A stretch of DNA of 64,000 bases from Pedobacter foliorum (GTDB lineage Bacteria; Bacteroidota; Bacteroidia; Sphingobacteriales; Sphingobacteriaceae): contig NZ_JABSNU010000001.1 of NCBI RefSeq assembly GCF_013266735.1, positions 310,001 through 374,000 on the forward strand. The letters are read 5' to 3'. Made by a program: the position numbers and the translations under genes. A model generated the notes under the pieces. It worked only from the letters and a program-made list of their open reading frames with translations, did not search any database and was not told where the DNA came from. The stretch's first letter is position 1; each line of letters starts with the position of its first letter. Shown here one piece after another: positions 1-9,750 of the stretch.

Positions 1-3000
1 AGCCGAATAAAAACCCTATGTTCTTTGAAAAGAGAATTTATCAGGGAAGTAGTGGCGCGGTTTATCCTAATCCGGTTGTAGAAAAAATACTTGATGAAAA
101 GACTGATAAAGAATATGTAGGCCTATTTCTGGAAAACGACTATATCAAAATGATGATCCTTCCGGAACTTGGAGGACGGATTCAAATGGCCTACGATAAG
201 ATAAAAGAAAGGCATTTCATTTATTACAATCAGGTAATCAAGCCCGCCTTGGTGGGTTTAACAGGCCCATGGATTTCTGGTGGGATTGAGTTCAACTGGC
301 CTCAGCATCATAGACCCACTACTTTTAATGCCATTGATTATAAGATAGAAGAAAATAGCGATGGCAGTAAAACTGTCTGGGTTAACGAGGTCGAGCAGAT
401 GTTCCATACCAAAGGAATGGCAGGTTTTACCCTTCATCCGGATAAGGCATACATAGAAATTAAAGCCAAGCTGTTAAACAGATCAGCATTACCTCAAACG
501 TTTTTATGGTGGGCTAATCCGGCAGTAAAGGTGAATGATTATTACCAGTCTGTTTTTCCACCAGATGTAAATGCTGTTTTTGACCATGGAAAACGAGATG
601 TCTCAACCTTTCCAGTTGCTAGGGGAACATATTATAAAGTAGATTATTCTCCTGGTACTGACATATCGATGTACAAAAACATTCCGGTACCAACTTCTTA
701 CATGGCCATTAACTCTGATTACGATTTTGTAGGGGGGTATGAGCATGATAGTAAAGGAGGTTTATTGCACGTGGCAAATCATCATGTTTCGCCAGGCAAA
801 AAGCAATGGACCTGGGGGCATAGCGATTTTGGGGTAGCCTGGGATCGGAACCTCACAGATGAAGACGGCCCTTACATTGAATTGATGACGGGTATGTTTA
901 CTGATAATCAGCCCGATTTTACCTGGCTGATGCCTAACGAAGAAAAATCGTTTACGCAATATTTTATGCCTTACCGTGAATTAGGGGTGATTAAGAATGC
1001 AAGTAAGGATATTCTATTGTCAATTAGCAAGAAAGACAATATAGTTGAATTAAAAATTCAGGTAACGTCTGTACAGCGCGACTTGGCTATAAAGCTCAGC
1101 TACGGTAACAAAAGCTTTTTTGAAGCAGTAGCAACAATAACTCCTTTAGAAGTATATATAAGGGAAATAGAGGTTGACAACAGCTTTAACGAGAATGAAT
1201 TATTGCTCATTATCAATAATGCAAAGGGACATGAATTACTGCGATATGAGCCTTCAAAAAATAAGGTTAACGAGATTCCGGAACCTGCAAAACCTGCAAT
1301 GGCCCCTGATGAAATTACAAGTAACGAACAATTGTTTTTAACCGGACAGCATTTAGAACAATACAGACATGCGACTTATAGTCCCGTTCCATATTATGAA
1401 AAAGCACTTGAAAGAGAGCCAGGAGATATAAGAAATAACAACGCGCTTGGACTTTGGTATTTAAGAAGAGGTCAGTTTGAAAAAAGCGAACCTTATTTCC
1501 GTAAAGCCATAGAAACGAGCATTGAGCGAAATCCAAATCCTTACGATTGCGAAGCATACTATAACCTGGGGCTTTGTCTTAAGTTTCAAGATAAACTGGA
1601 AGAAGCCTATAAAGTATTTTATAAATCCACCTGGAATAAAGCTTACAAAGACAGCGCTTATTTTTCAGTAGCACAGATTGATATGATTAAAGAAAACTAT
1701 GAACTTTCTTTAGATCACATTAACCAGTCTATAGATAATAATGCCAATAATAGTAAGGCCTATGTGATCAAATCTGCAGCACATAGAAAGCTAAATCAGG
1801 CAGATCTTTCCATCCGAACAACTGATCTTGCTCTTGAAAAAGACGCCTTTAACTTAGGTGCGCTATTTGAAAAAGTATGTGTTTACAGGTTGTTAAATGA
1901 TGGCCAGAATGAAGAAAGCTATTTGAAAGAACTGCTTACCTTAGCCAGAGCTAATGAACAAAACTTCATTGAATATTCAATAGATTATGCGGAAGCCGGG
2001 TTATTTAAAGAAGCTATAGATTTACTTTCTTATGTCATAAAAGGAGCAGAGACAAACCCTTTAGTTTATTATTATCTAGGGTATTTCAACTTCAGGTTAG
2101 CTGAAAACGAACAAGCAATTCATAACTTTAAAACTGCAGCTGCAGCTGATTCCTACCTTTGTTTCCCAAACAGGTTACAGGAAATAAAAGTGCTGAGGAC
2201 TGCTATCGATCTAAATCCTGAAGATTCAAAAGCACCTTATTATCTAGGAAATCTGTTTTATGACAAGCGTCAGTATCAAGAGGCAATCGCCTATTGGGAA
2301 GCTTCTGTTCAATTAGATGGTAATTTTCCAACTGCATTAAGAAACCTTGGGATAGCTTACTTTAATAAGCAGAACAATGAGGAGCAAGCTTTAGCTTGCT
2401 TCGAAAAAGCCTTTGAATTAGATCCTCAGGATGATCGTTTGTGTATGGAGCTTCATCAGCTTTATAAGAGATTAAACAAAAGTCCACAGGAGCGTTTAAG
2501 CTTTTTGGACAAGAATAAGGAAGTTGCACTTCAAAGAGATGACGTATACCTGGATTTAGTTTCAATTTATAATTTCCTTGGCGAGAATGAGCAAGCACTA
2601 AGGTTGTTGATGCAGCATAAATTTCATCCTTGGGAAGGAGGGGAAGGTAAAGCTTCAGGTCAATATGTATGCAGTCTGATCGAGCTTGCAAAAGAGAAGA
2701 TACAACAGGATTCTTATAAAGAGGCTATTGTCTTATTAAAAGAGGCTCAAACTTATCCTCATAACCTGGGTGAAGGAAAGCTTTATGGAGCACAGGAAAA
2801 CGACATATTCTATTGGTTAGGTTGTGCATACGAAGGCTTAAATGACCAGAAAAATGCCAATGACTATTTTGATAAAACCACAAAAGGTCTTGATGAACCT
2901 TCGGCTGCTATGTTTTACAACGATCAGCAACCTGACAAGATTTTTTATCAGGGATTAGCCTGGAAAAAAATAGGTAATACAGCTAAAGCCGAAAAGATTT

Positions 3001-3278
3001 TTAACAAACTTATAGACTATGGCAGTCAGCATATTAATGACGTGATAAAGATCGATTACTTTGCTGTATCGCTACCAAACCTATTGATATTTGAAGATGA
3101 TCTTGACATTAGAAATAAAGTTCATTGCTATTTTCTGCAAGGTTTAGGTTATCTTGGCCTTGCAAAATTTGAAAATGCCAGCGACGCACTATTAAAAGCC
3201 CTTGAACTTGATGCAGAGCATCTGGGAGCAAAGCTTCATCTAGATATGGTTAAGCAGCATTTTAATTATACAACCTAA
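1..3278 (+). CDS. DUF5107 domain protein with C-terminal TPR repeats (5' end outside window)
   Basis: Cytoplasmic or periplasmic protein of unknown activity. From the first in-window Met (position 18), roughly residues 1-330 form a DUF5107 domain, a beta-sandwich region that resembles the galactose-mutarotase fold (runs such as GGRIQMAYDK and GGIEFNWPQHH). From about residue 435 to the end there are many tetratricopeptide repeats. The gene does not start at position 18: the frame is open to the window edge, and the five codons before that Met read P-N-K-N-P, which I recall as conserved in this family just before M-F-F-E-K-R. The true start is therefore upstream. It lies 20 nt before an alpha-galactosidase gene and close to galT, so a role in sensing or handling galactosides is a reasonable inference. 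No enzymatic function can be read from the sequence. Confidence 0.86.
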   Translation, partial: PNKNPMFFEKRIYQGSSGAVYPNPVVEKILDEKTDKEYVGLFLENDYIKMMILPELGGRIQMAYDKIKERHFIYYNQVIKPALVGLTGPWISGGIEFNWPQHHRPTTFNAIDYKIEENSDGSKTVWVNEVEQMFHTKGMAGFTLHPDKAYIEIKAKLLNRSALPQTFLWWANPAVKVNDYYQSVFPPDVNAVFDHGKRDVSTFPVARGTYYKVDYSPGTDISMYKNIPVPTSYMAINSDYDFVGGYEHDSKGGLLHVANHHVSPGKKQWTWGHSDFGVAWDRNLTDEDGPYIELMTGMFTDNQPDFTWLMPNEEKSFTQYFMPYRELGVIKNASKDILLSISKKDNIVELKIQVTSVQRDLAIKLSYGNKSFFEAVATITPLEVYIREIEVDNSFNENELLLIINNAKGHELLRYEPSKNKVNEIPEPAKPAMAPDEITSNEQLFLTGQHLEQYRHATYSPVPYYEKALEREPGDIRNNNALGLWYLRRGQFEKSEPYFRKAIETSIERNPNPYDCEAYYNLGLCLKFQDKLEEAYKVFYKSTWNKAYKDSAYFSVAQIDMIKENYELSLDHINQSIDNNANNSKAYVIKSAAHRKLNQADLSIRTTDLALEKDAFNLGALFEKVCVYRLLNDGQNEESYLKELLTLARANEQNFIEYSIDYAEAGLFKEAIDLLSYVIKGAETNPLVYYYLGYFNFRLAENEQAIHNFKTAAAADSYLCFPNRLQEIKVLRTAIDLNPEDSKAPYYLGNLFYDKRQYQEAIAYWEASVQLDGNFPTALRNLGIAYFNKQNNEEQALACFEKAFELDPQDDRLCMELHQLYKRLNKSPQERLSFLDKNKEVALQRDDVYLDLVSIYNFLGENEQALRLLMQHKFHPWEGGEGKASGQYVCSLIELAKEKIQQDSYKEAIVLLKEAQTYPHNLGEGKLYGAQENDIFYWLGCAYEGLNDQKNANDYFDKTTKGLDEPSAAMFYNDQQPDKIFYQGLAWKKIGNTAKAEKIFNKLIDYGSQHINDVIKIDYFAVSLPNLLIFEDDLDIRNKVHCYFLQGLGYLGLAKFENASDALLKALELDAEHLGAKLHLDMVKQHFNYTT

Positions 3279-3298
3279 CACCAAATATTTTTTAAAAC

Positions 3299-5509
3299 AT
3301 GAGACTAAAGTTACCCTCAATTCCCGCCTACGCATCGGTTGCAGTGCTTTCAGCGAGTCTATTCTTAAGCCCCGACAGGCTAACAGCACAAACCATTATC
3401 CCAATTGAAACACAGAATAATGCCTTAATACTACAGGCAGATGCGAATAAAGATTTAGGAACAGTATATTTTGGTAAAAAACTATCCAATAGCAGCGAGT
3501 ATGGTCAGGTAATGAGTGTATTTAAGCAAGCTCCGGATTACACGGGGATGCTTAATTCTGCATATACCTCATCAGGTTCACGAAATTTATTAGAACCAGC
3601 TATAACGGTTACTCATGCAGATGGCAACAACTCTTTAGATTTAAAATATGTCAGTCATGATGTAAAGAAAATAAGTGATGACGTATCCTTATTAAGCATC
3701 ATCTTAAAAGACCCAGCCTACAATTTTACAGTTACACTTTATTATAAAACCTATTATAAAGAAGATGTAGTAGAGCAATGGTCATCAATTAAACATGGCG
3801 AAAAAGGCAATGTAACACTACATAAATATGCTTCAGCAAATCTTCACGTAAAGGGAGCAAGTTATTACTTGAACCAATACCATGGGGATTGGGCTAAAGA
3901 AATGCAGTCAGAAGAATCGAAACTTACCCATGGCATCAAAACTTTGGATACTAAGTTAGGTACAAGAGCTAACCTTTTCCAGCCATCGGTATTTATGGTA
4001 TCGGTAAACAAACCTGCTACGGAAGATGAGGGTACAGTATTATTTGGTGCTTTAGCGTACAGCGGAAACTTCCGTACTGATTTAGAAGTGGACTATCAGG
4101 ATAATCTTCGTATTATTTCAGGTATAAACAATTATGCTTCACCTTATACACTTAAGCCAAATGAAGAATTTGTTACTCCTGTTTTCTTGTATACATTATC
4201 TAATCAGGGTAAAGGTGTAGCGAGCAGAAACCTGCAAAACTGGGCCAGAAATTACAAACTACTTGATGGAAAGGGCACAAGATTAACCTTATTGAACAAC
4301 TGGGAAGCTACCTATTTCGACTTTAACGAAACCAAACTTGCCGGCCTTTTAAAAGACACTAAAAAATTAGGTGTAGACCTGTTTTTATTAGACGATGGAT
4401 GGTTTGCAAACAAATATCCTCGTAATGGTGATGTTGCTGGATTAGGCGACTGGGAAGAAAACAAAGAAAAACTTCCTAATGGAATATCATCTTTAGTAAA
4501 AGAAGCTCAGAATAACAGTGTTAAATTTGGGATCTGGATCGAGCCTGAAATGGTTAATCCTAAAAGCCAATTGTATGAGAAACATCCTGATTGGGTAATT
4601 AAACAACCTAAAAGAGAGGAGTACTATTTCAGAAACCAATTGGTCCTTGATTTAACTAACCCTAAAGTTCAGGACTTTGTTTATGGTGTGGTTGATGATC
4701 TTTTCACCAAAAACCCTGAATTGGCTTATATTAAATGGGATTGTAATGCGGTTATTTACAACGCCCATTCTGCTACACTTAAAAACCAATCACACTTTTA
4801 TATAGAGTATGTACGAGGTTTGTATAAAGTTTTAGAGAGAATTAGAGCTAAGTATCCTAAAGTACCAATGATGCTTTGTTCTGGTGGTGGTGGTAGGGTA
4901 GATTATGCTGCTTTGCAATACTTCACTGAGTTCTGGCCAAGTGACAATACAGATCCTCTTGAGCGTATTTTTATGCAGTGGGAATATTCTTATTTCTATC
5001 CTGCAATAGCAAGTTCAAATCACGTAACTGATTGGGGCAAACAACCGATCAAATTCCGTACAGATGTTGCTATGATGGGTAAATTAGGCTTTGATATTGT
5101 AGTTAGTCATTTAAAAGACGACGATCTTAAATATTGCCAAAATGCCATTACAACCTACAATGGTATCAAATCAATTATATGGCAAGGCGATCAGTATCGT
5201 TTATCAAACCCTAAAGAATCAAGTGTTGCTTCAATGGCCTATATCAATGAAAGCAAATCTTCGGGTGTGATCTTTAATTACCTGGTAAGCTACAGATATG
5301 GCGTAAACAGCAGTCTGCCGATTTTATTAAAAGGACTTGATGCCGCTAAGAAATACAAAATTGAAGAGATCAACCTTTATCCTGGCACTACATCATCAAT
5401 AGATAAGAACAAGGTTTACACCGGGGATTTCTTAATGAAGATTGGATTCAATCCTGATGTAAATTCGTCGAGAGCCAGTGTAATATTAAAAATAGAAGAA
5501 GCCAGGTAA
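3299..5509 (+). CDS. Secreted GH36 alpha-galactosidase
   Basis: Hydrolyses terminal alpha-1,6-linked galactose from oligosaccharides such as melibiose or raffinose. A signal peptide is visible at residues 1-30 (cleavage near LTAQT), so it acts in the periplasm or outside the cell. Residues about 30-310 are the N-terminal beta-sandwich, about 320-640 the (beta/alpha)8 barrel, and the rest a C-terminal beta domain. The GH36/clan GH-D signature is clear: the nucleophile is D481 in YIKWDCN and the acid/base is D549 in WPSDNTDP. The length of 736 residues is normal for the family. It sits 20 nt after the DUF5107-TPR gene and 41 nt before galT, which fits a unit that releases galactose and feeds it to the Leloir pathway. 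A GH36 raffinose-synthase-like specificity is less likely. Confidence 0.95.
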   Translation: MRLKLPSIPAYASVAVLSASLFLSPDRLTAQTIIPIETQNNALILQADANKDLGTVYFGKKLSNSSEYGQVMSVFKQAPDYTGMLNSAYTSSGSRNLLEPAITVTHADGNNSLDLKYVSHDVKKISDDVSLLSIILKDPAYNFTVTLYYKTYYKEDVVEQWSSIKHGEKGNVTLHKYASANLHVKGASYYLNQYHGDWAKEMQSEESKLTHGIKTLDTKLGTRANLFQPSVFMVSVNKPATEDEGTVLFGALAYSGNFRTDLEVDYQDNLRIISGINNYASPYTLKPNEEFVTPVFLYTLSNQGKGVASRNLQNWARNYKLLDGKGTRLTLLNNWEATYFDFNETKLAGLLKDTKKLGVDLFLLDDGWFANKYPRNGDVAGLGDWEENKEKLPNGISSLVKEAQNNSVKFGIWIEPEMVNPKSQLYEKHPDWVIKQPKREEYYFRNQLVLDLTNPKVQDFVYGVVDDLFTKNPELAYIKWDCNAVIYNAHSATLKNQSHFYIEYVRGLYKVLERIRAKYPKVPMMLCSGGGGRVDYAALQYFTEFWPSDNTDPLERIFMQWEYSYFYPAIASSNHVTDWGKQPIKFRTDVAMMGKLGFDIVVSHLKDDDLKYCQNAITTYNGIKSIIWQGDQYRLSNPKESSVASMAYINESKSSGVIFNYLVSYRYGVNSSLPILLKGLDAAKKYKIEEINLYPGTTSSIDKNKVYTGDFLMKIGFNPDVNSSRASVILKIEEAR

Positions 5510-5550
5510 ATTAGCCATAACCAAACAAATTACATCGAATAAACACCATA

Positions 5551-6609
5551 ATGAGTACCAGTTTTGATTTAAATGAACATCCGCACACGCGATTAAATAT
5601 TTTAACAGGAGAATGGGTTTTAGTTTCTCCGCACCGTACAAAACGTCCATGGCAGGGGAAGGTAGAATCCCTGCCTGCCGACAACCGACCACAACATGAC
5701 CCGGTTTGTTATCTATGCGCCGGTAATGAAAGGGCTGATGGAAGCAAAAATCCTGATTACACCACCAACTTTGCTTTTACAAACGATTATTCAGCGTTAT
5801 TGCCAGATACTCCGGTTGGAGAAATCTCAATTGATGGCTTGCTCAAAGCCGAAAGTCAGTCAGGAGTTTGCAGGGTGATTGCATTTTCTCCACGTCACGA
5901 TTTAACCCTTGCTGAGCTCGAAATTTCGGCAATAAAAGGAATCATAGCGCTATGGGCTCAAGAATTTAAGACCTTGAGCGAGAACCCTGCAATTAAGCAC
6001 ATACAAATATTTGAGAATAAAGGAGATATTATGGGATGCAGTAACCCGCATCCTCATGGCCAGATTTGGGCGCAAAATAGTATTCCGCTTGAGATTCATA
6101 AAGAGACCGTTAACCAGAAGAAGTACTTTCAGGTAAACGGAAGAAGCTTATTGACTGACTACCTTAAAGTAGAATTAAAGGAGAAAAAGAGAATCGTTTT
6201 TGAAAACGACAACTTTGTGGTGCTGGTTCCTTTTTGGGCAGTGTGGCCTTACGAAACCATGATCATTAGCAAAAGACAGGTAAGAAGCGTACTGGAGTTT
6301 ACAGAGGAGGAGCAATTAGACCTGGCTGCAGCACTTAAAAACTTAACAGTAAGGTACGACAACCTTTTTCAGGTTTCATTTCCTTATTCGGCAGGAATGC
6401 ACCAAATGCCGGTAAATGATGGCGACCATGCAGAGTGGCATTGGCATATGCACTTCTATCCACCACTTTTGCGTTCAGCAACCATCAAGAAATTTATGGT
6501 AGGGTATGAAATGTTAGGCAATGCACAGCGTGACATTACACCTGAAGCAGCTGCCGAAACCCTTAGAAATCAACCAGAAATTCATTATAAAAACAAAAAT
6601 ATTTCCTAA
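5551..6609 (+). CDS. galT: Galactose-1-phosphate uridylyltransferase
   Basis: Leloir pathway enzyme that swaps the uridylyl group between UDP-glucose and galactose-1-phosphate; cytosolic. The protein is 352 residues, the normal length. The active-site motif HPHGQ is at residues 167-171, with H169 the histidine that carries the uridylyl intermediate. C53 and C56 (CYLC) match the zinc-binding cysteines of the family, and a late HWHMHFYPP run matches the C-terminal half. It is the third gene of the galactose cluster, 41 nt after the alpha-galactosidase. No galK or galE is seen here; they may lie upstream of the window. Confidence 0.97.
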   Translation: MSTSFDLNEHPHTRLNILTGEWVLVSPHRTKRPWQGKVESLPADNRPQHDPVCYLCAGNERADGSKNPDYTTNFAFTNDYSALLPDTPVGEISIDGLLKAESQSGVCRVIAFSPRHDLTLAELEISAIKGIIALWAQEFKTLSENPAIKHIQIFENKGDIMGCSNPHPHGQIWAQNSIPLEIHKETVNQKKYFQVNGRSLLTDYLKVELKEKKRIVFENDNFVVLVPFWAVWPYETMIISKRQVRSVLEFTEEEQLDLAAALKNLTVRYDNLFQVSFPYSAGMHQMPVNDGDHAEWHWHMHFYPPLLRSATIKKFMVGYEMLGNAQRDITPEAAAETLRNQPEIHYKNKNIS

Positions 6610-6675
6610 TAAAAAAACAAATGGTTTTTAGTAACTTTAAGTAGATGTTTAAGGAAATCTATAATTGTACTAACC

Positions 6676-6864
6676 ATGGAAAAGGAAGATATCAAATCAC
6701 TACTAGAGATTATTGACCAGCAAGTAAGTTCTTCAATACTGGGCGGAATGGAAGAACAGTATGAAGAACTTGAAGAGCTGGGTTTTATAACAATCAACAG
6801 GCATAGCGTACAGCATTCAGCATCCATAACGCCTTTAGGAATGGAATTCCTTGATCACGATTAG
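6676..6864 (+). CDS. Small acidic protein of unknown function
   Basis: A 62-residue protein that I do not recognise. It is acidic, with an N-terminal helix-rich half and an E-E-rich stretch near residues 24-35, followed by a more beta-like end. There is no signal peptide or membrane segment. It stands alone between galT and a sigma factor gene, with about 65 nt of upstream sequence that contains TAACTTTA, close to the Bacteroidota -7 box. The coding strand was chosen because this frame has the more protein-like composition; the opposite strand (6606-6827) is serine- and cysteine-rich and looks like a shadow. Confidence 0.6.
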   Translation: MEKEDIKSLLEIIDQQVSSSILGGMEEQYEELEELGFITINRHSVQHSASITPLGMEFLDHD

Positions 6865-7000
6865 AATTAGGTAAATCCGAAGTTTTTAAAAACCAAGGAG
6901 TTACATTGGTTTTGGTACGTATTTTGACGTATATTATTCACACTCAAATATTTCGTTACAATGAATTAAATAGTAGTCACCCTCTTAAATCATTCCTACA

Positions 7001-7534
7001 ATGAATACTACTGATTTCAACCACCAACTTAGCCTTAATCAAGGCGCGCTTGAAGTTTTCGCTTTCAAATTCACGCAAGATTATGAGGATGCTAATGACC
7101 TGGTTCAGGATACCTTGCTTAAAGCAATGCGCTACTCCAGAAAATTCAGGGATGGTACAAATTTTAGAGGGTGGTTGTATACTATTATGAAAAATACTTT
7201 CATAAATAGTTATAGAAGAGGCGTAAAGACAAGGTCATTCATTTCTACGCATGAAGAAATTCCGGTATCTCAACTCCAAAACAGCGCAACGGGTAATACG
7301 GGTGAGAATAAATTCATGATGGAGGATATTCACAATGCAATGAAAAAGCTTCAGCCGGAATATTTAACCCCTTTTGTTAAATACTTTGAAGGGTTTAAAT
7401 ACCATGAAATATCAGAAATGCTTCATGTTCCCATTGGTACGGTAAAAACCAGAATACATATGGCAAGAGGTATACTGAAAAAGAATCTTAAAATGTATAC
7501 TCAGGAATTTGCCGGTAAGAGCTACAATAGTTAA
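7001..7534 (+). CDS. ECF-type RNA polymerase sigma factor
   Basis: Directs RNA polymerase to a subset of promoters. Sigma region 2 spans about residues 10-85 (helix with DANDLVQDTLLKAM and the NFRGWLYTIMKNTFINSYRR run), and region 4 about 115-170 with the HTH YHEISEMLHVPIGTVKTR. At 177 residues it is a normal length. No FecR-type or other anti-sigma gene is adjacent, unlike most Bacteroidota ECF genes, so it may be a stand-alone type controlled at the level of transcription. The 3' end overlaps the convergent small gene by 4 nt. Confidence 0.93.
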   Translation: MNTTDFNHQLSLNQGALEVFAFKFTQDYEDANDLVQDTLLKAMRYSRKFRDGTNFRGWLYTIMKNTFINSYRRGVKTRSFISTHEEIPVSQLQNSATGNTGENKFMMEDIHNAMKKLQPEYLTPFVKYFEGFKYHEISEMLHVPIGTVKTRIHMARGILKKNLKMYTQEFAGKSYNS

Positions 7535-7770
7535 GGATTCTTCTTCAAATAAGTATCTATAGCATTTTCCAAATCCGCATAACCTTCAGGAGGTAAATGT
7601 CGTGAACCAGGTTGTTCTATAGTCCATTTCCCGTTAGTTTTATTAAGCACAATTGGGTCTGGCTCACCTGTAACCATCTCTATCTTAAATTTCTGGCAAT
7701 TATCTGATGAAGTTACAAGTACATCCAGTTCCATACTCGCTTTCCTAAATCTAACTGGAAATGTTCTCAT
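7531..7770 (-). CDS. Small conserved-looking hypothetical protein
   Basis: A 79-residue soluble protein without recognisable family. The composition (alternating charged and hydrophobic residues, W49, several prolines) is that of a small folded domain with beta strands followed by a final helix. It begins 12 nt after the stop of the upstream lipoprotein gene on the same strand, so the two probably share a transcript. Its stop overlaps the end of the sigma factor gene on the other strand. No function is suggested. Confidence 0.65.
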   Translation of the reverse strand: MRTFPVRFRKASMELDVLVTSSDNCQKFKIEMVTGEPDPIVLNKTNGKWTIEQPGSRHLPPEGYADLENAIDTYLKKNP

Positions 7771-7782
7771 GATGATATCCTC

Positions 7783-8418
7783 CTATTGTTTAATTACTCC
7801 TTTTTTGATCATATCTTCAAATAATCGTTTGTTGAAATCTGTGGCAAGGGCTTGAGGACTAGATGGATCTAGTGATTTAGTTTGAACGGAGTAAATCAAC
7901 TTCTCACTGTCTAAGCTATAAAAATTGGCCTCAAGTATGAATTTATTCGTTACTGTATAATAACCCGGTTCATATACTCTAGCATACATGGTATGGTAGT
8001 ATCCCCAAAAACGATAGGTTCTGGGCCAATAAGTAACAGCACCCGGATTGTAGCTTTTTTCTTTTGTTTTATCTAACAACGCAATGGTAAACGTGCCATC
8101 GTATCCTTTATTTTTTATTTTCATTAAAGCCTGAGCTTCACTTAAGCCTTCAAAAGCTTTTGGTCCATATTCAGCGAGCGCGGAGCCCGCATTGATGCCA
8201 TGTGCCTGTAGATTTTGTACCGTTACATTCTCTACATTTTCCTTTAGGCTTCTATCTTTGGCACCCATTAAGCCTATTACAAGTACTTTATTGGACTTTT
8301 CTATTGTTCCCTGAGGATCAGCCCACGATGAAATGATCTTTGTGCTGTTACAAGCATTTAACAAAATGGCAAATAGCAGGACCATTACTATTGTGCCGGG
8401 AAGCAATATTTTTTTCAT
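7783..8418 (-). CDS. Lipoprotein of unknown function
   Basis: A 211-residue protein with a lipoprotein signal: hydrophobic residues 6-20 and the lipobox L-N-A-C with the lipidated cysteine at 23. After it comes an SSW-DP-G-T run and a VLVIGLMGAKDRS segment typical of a widespread Bacteroidota lipoprotein group that may be related to DUF4136; I cannot name it with certainty. A tyrosine-rich stretch (residues about 130-155) contains WGYYHTMYARVYEPGYY. Probably anchored to the outer or inner membrane, facing the periplasm. It is cotranscribed with the small protein downstream. Confidence 0.8.
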   Translation of the reverse strand: MKKILLPGTIVMVLLFAILLNACNSTKIISSWADPQGTIEKSNKVLVIGLMGAKDRSLKENVENVTVQNLQAHGINAGSALAEYGPKAFEGLSEAQALMKIKNKGYDGTFTIALLDKTKEKSYNPGAVTYWPRTYRFWGYYHTMYARVYEPGYYTVTNKFILEANFYSLDSEKLIYSVQTKSLDPSSPQALATDFNKRLFEDMIKKGVIKQ

Positions 8419-8572
8419 GTTTTATAAGTTTCTGTACTCCTATAACAATCTATAATCGATTTGGTTGTAATAATTTATCGCAAAATTCTTATCACTTTAT
8501 TATTTTCTAAACCACATACCGGTATCATTTGTTTAACATCTGGAAAGCAAATTCAGGACCACTGTTAGTTTA

Positions 8573-9700
8573 ATGATTAAATCTATGAACAGATACCAAA
8601 CCACCATAGAGGAGTTAATACTCCCAACAGGTATACATCTAAATGGGACGGAGGCCTTTGATATTCAGGTTTATGATGATCGTTTTTACAATGAGGTATT
8701 ACGCCACGGTTCTTTAGGATTGGGAGAATCGTACATGAATGGATGGTGGGACTGCTTTGAGCTTGATCATTTTTTATGTCAATTGCTAAATATCGATATT
8801 GAACAGCAAATAGCTAAAAGCCTTAAGGCGCAATGGCAAACTGCAAAGGCACAATTGTTTAACATGCAAACCATTTCCAGGTCAGTTAATGTTGCTCGGG
8901 AACACTACGATCTTGGCAATGATCTTTTTGAGGCTATGCTAGATAAATACATGATGTACTCTTGTGCTTATTGGGCCAAAGCAGAAACTCTGGATGAAGC
9001 TCAAGAAGACAAGCTGGAATTGATTTGCAAAAAACTTAAGCTAAGCGCTGGGATGTCCGTTCTAGATATTGGTTGTGGCTGGGGCGGTTTTGCTCAATAT
9101 GCAGCTCAGAGATATGAGGTGAAAGTTACAGGAATTACAATTTCCAGTCAGCAGGCAGAAATAGCTAAACAATGCTGTCAGGGGCTCCCCGTGGATATAT
9201 TAATACAAGATTATAGGTTGTTAACTGGTCAATACGACCGCATTGTATCCATAGGAATGTTTGAGCATGTAGGCTATAAAAACTATGCAGTGTTTATGCA
9301 GATGGTAAAGAACTGCTTAAAAGACGATGGAATATTTTTGCTGCATTGTATTGGGGGTAACGAAAATAATGTAACTACCGACCCATGGATAGACCGCTAT
9401 ATTTTTCCGGGAGGCATGATGCCTTCAGTGGAGCAAATAGGCAAGGCTATAGATCAGCAGTTGATATTACAAGATTGGCACAACTTTGGGCGCTATTACG
9501 ATTTAACCCTAATGGAATGGCTTAGTAGGTTTAAAGCTGCCTGGGCCGCTTTAAAACATCATTATTCAGAAAGATTTTATAGAATGTGGGTTTACTATCT
9601 GAGTTTAAGTGCTGCATCCTTTAGAGCAGGAAAAAACCAATTGTGGCAAATTATACTTACAAAACCTACGTTTACTAAACTTTATGAGTCCCTGAGATAG
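8573..9700 (+). CDS. cfa: Cyclopropane-fatty-acyl-phospholipid synthase
   Basis: Transfers a methylene group from S-adenosylmethionine to cis double bonds of membrane phospholipid acyl chains. Cytosolic, membrane-associated. The protein (375 residues) is full length. Visible motifs are HYDLGNDLF near residue 112, the SAM-binding loop VLDIGCGWGG near residue 160, and FEHVGYKNY near residue 230, all in the expected order. A Met at residue 5 is an alternative start. The gene stands alone, divergent from the lipoprotein pair. Confidence 0.95.
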   Translation: MIKSMNRYQTTIEELILPTGIHLNGTEAFDIQVYDDRFYNEVLRHGSLGLGESYMNGWWDCFELDHFLCQLLNIDIEQQIAKSLKAQWQTAKAQLFNMQTISRSVNVAREHYDLGNDLFEAMLDKYMMYSCAYWAKAETLDEAQEDKLELICKKLKLSAGMSVLDIGCGWGGFAQYAAQRYEVKVTGITISSQQAEIAKQCCQGLPVDILIQDYRLLTGQYDRIVSIGMFEHVGYKNYAVFMQMVKNCLKDDGIFLLHCIGGNENNVTTDPWIDRYIFPGGMMPSVEQIGKAIDQQLILQDWHNFGRYYDLTLMEWLSRFKAAWAALKHHYSERFYRMWVYYLSLSAASFRAGKNQLWQIILTKPTFTKLYESLR

Positions 9701-9750
9701 ATTTGAAAATTGAGTAGGAGGATTAGCGCTTCCTACTCAATGGGAATGTT

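Noticed and set aside
6606..6827. Open frame on the minus strand over the small acidic gene
   Set aside because: Serine- and cysteine-rich low-complexity translation; the plus-strand protein is more convincing.
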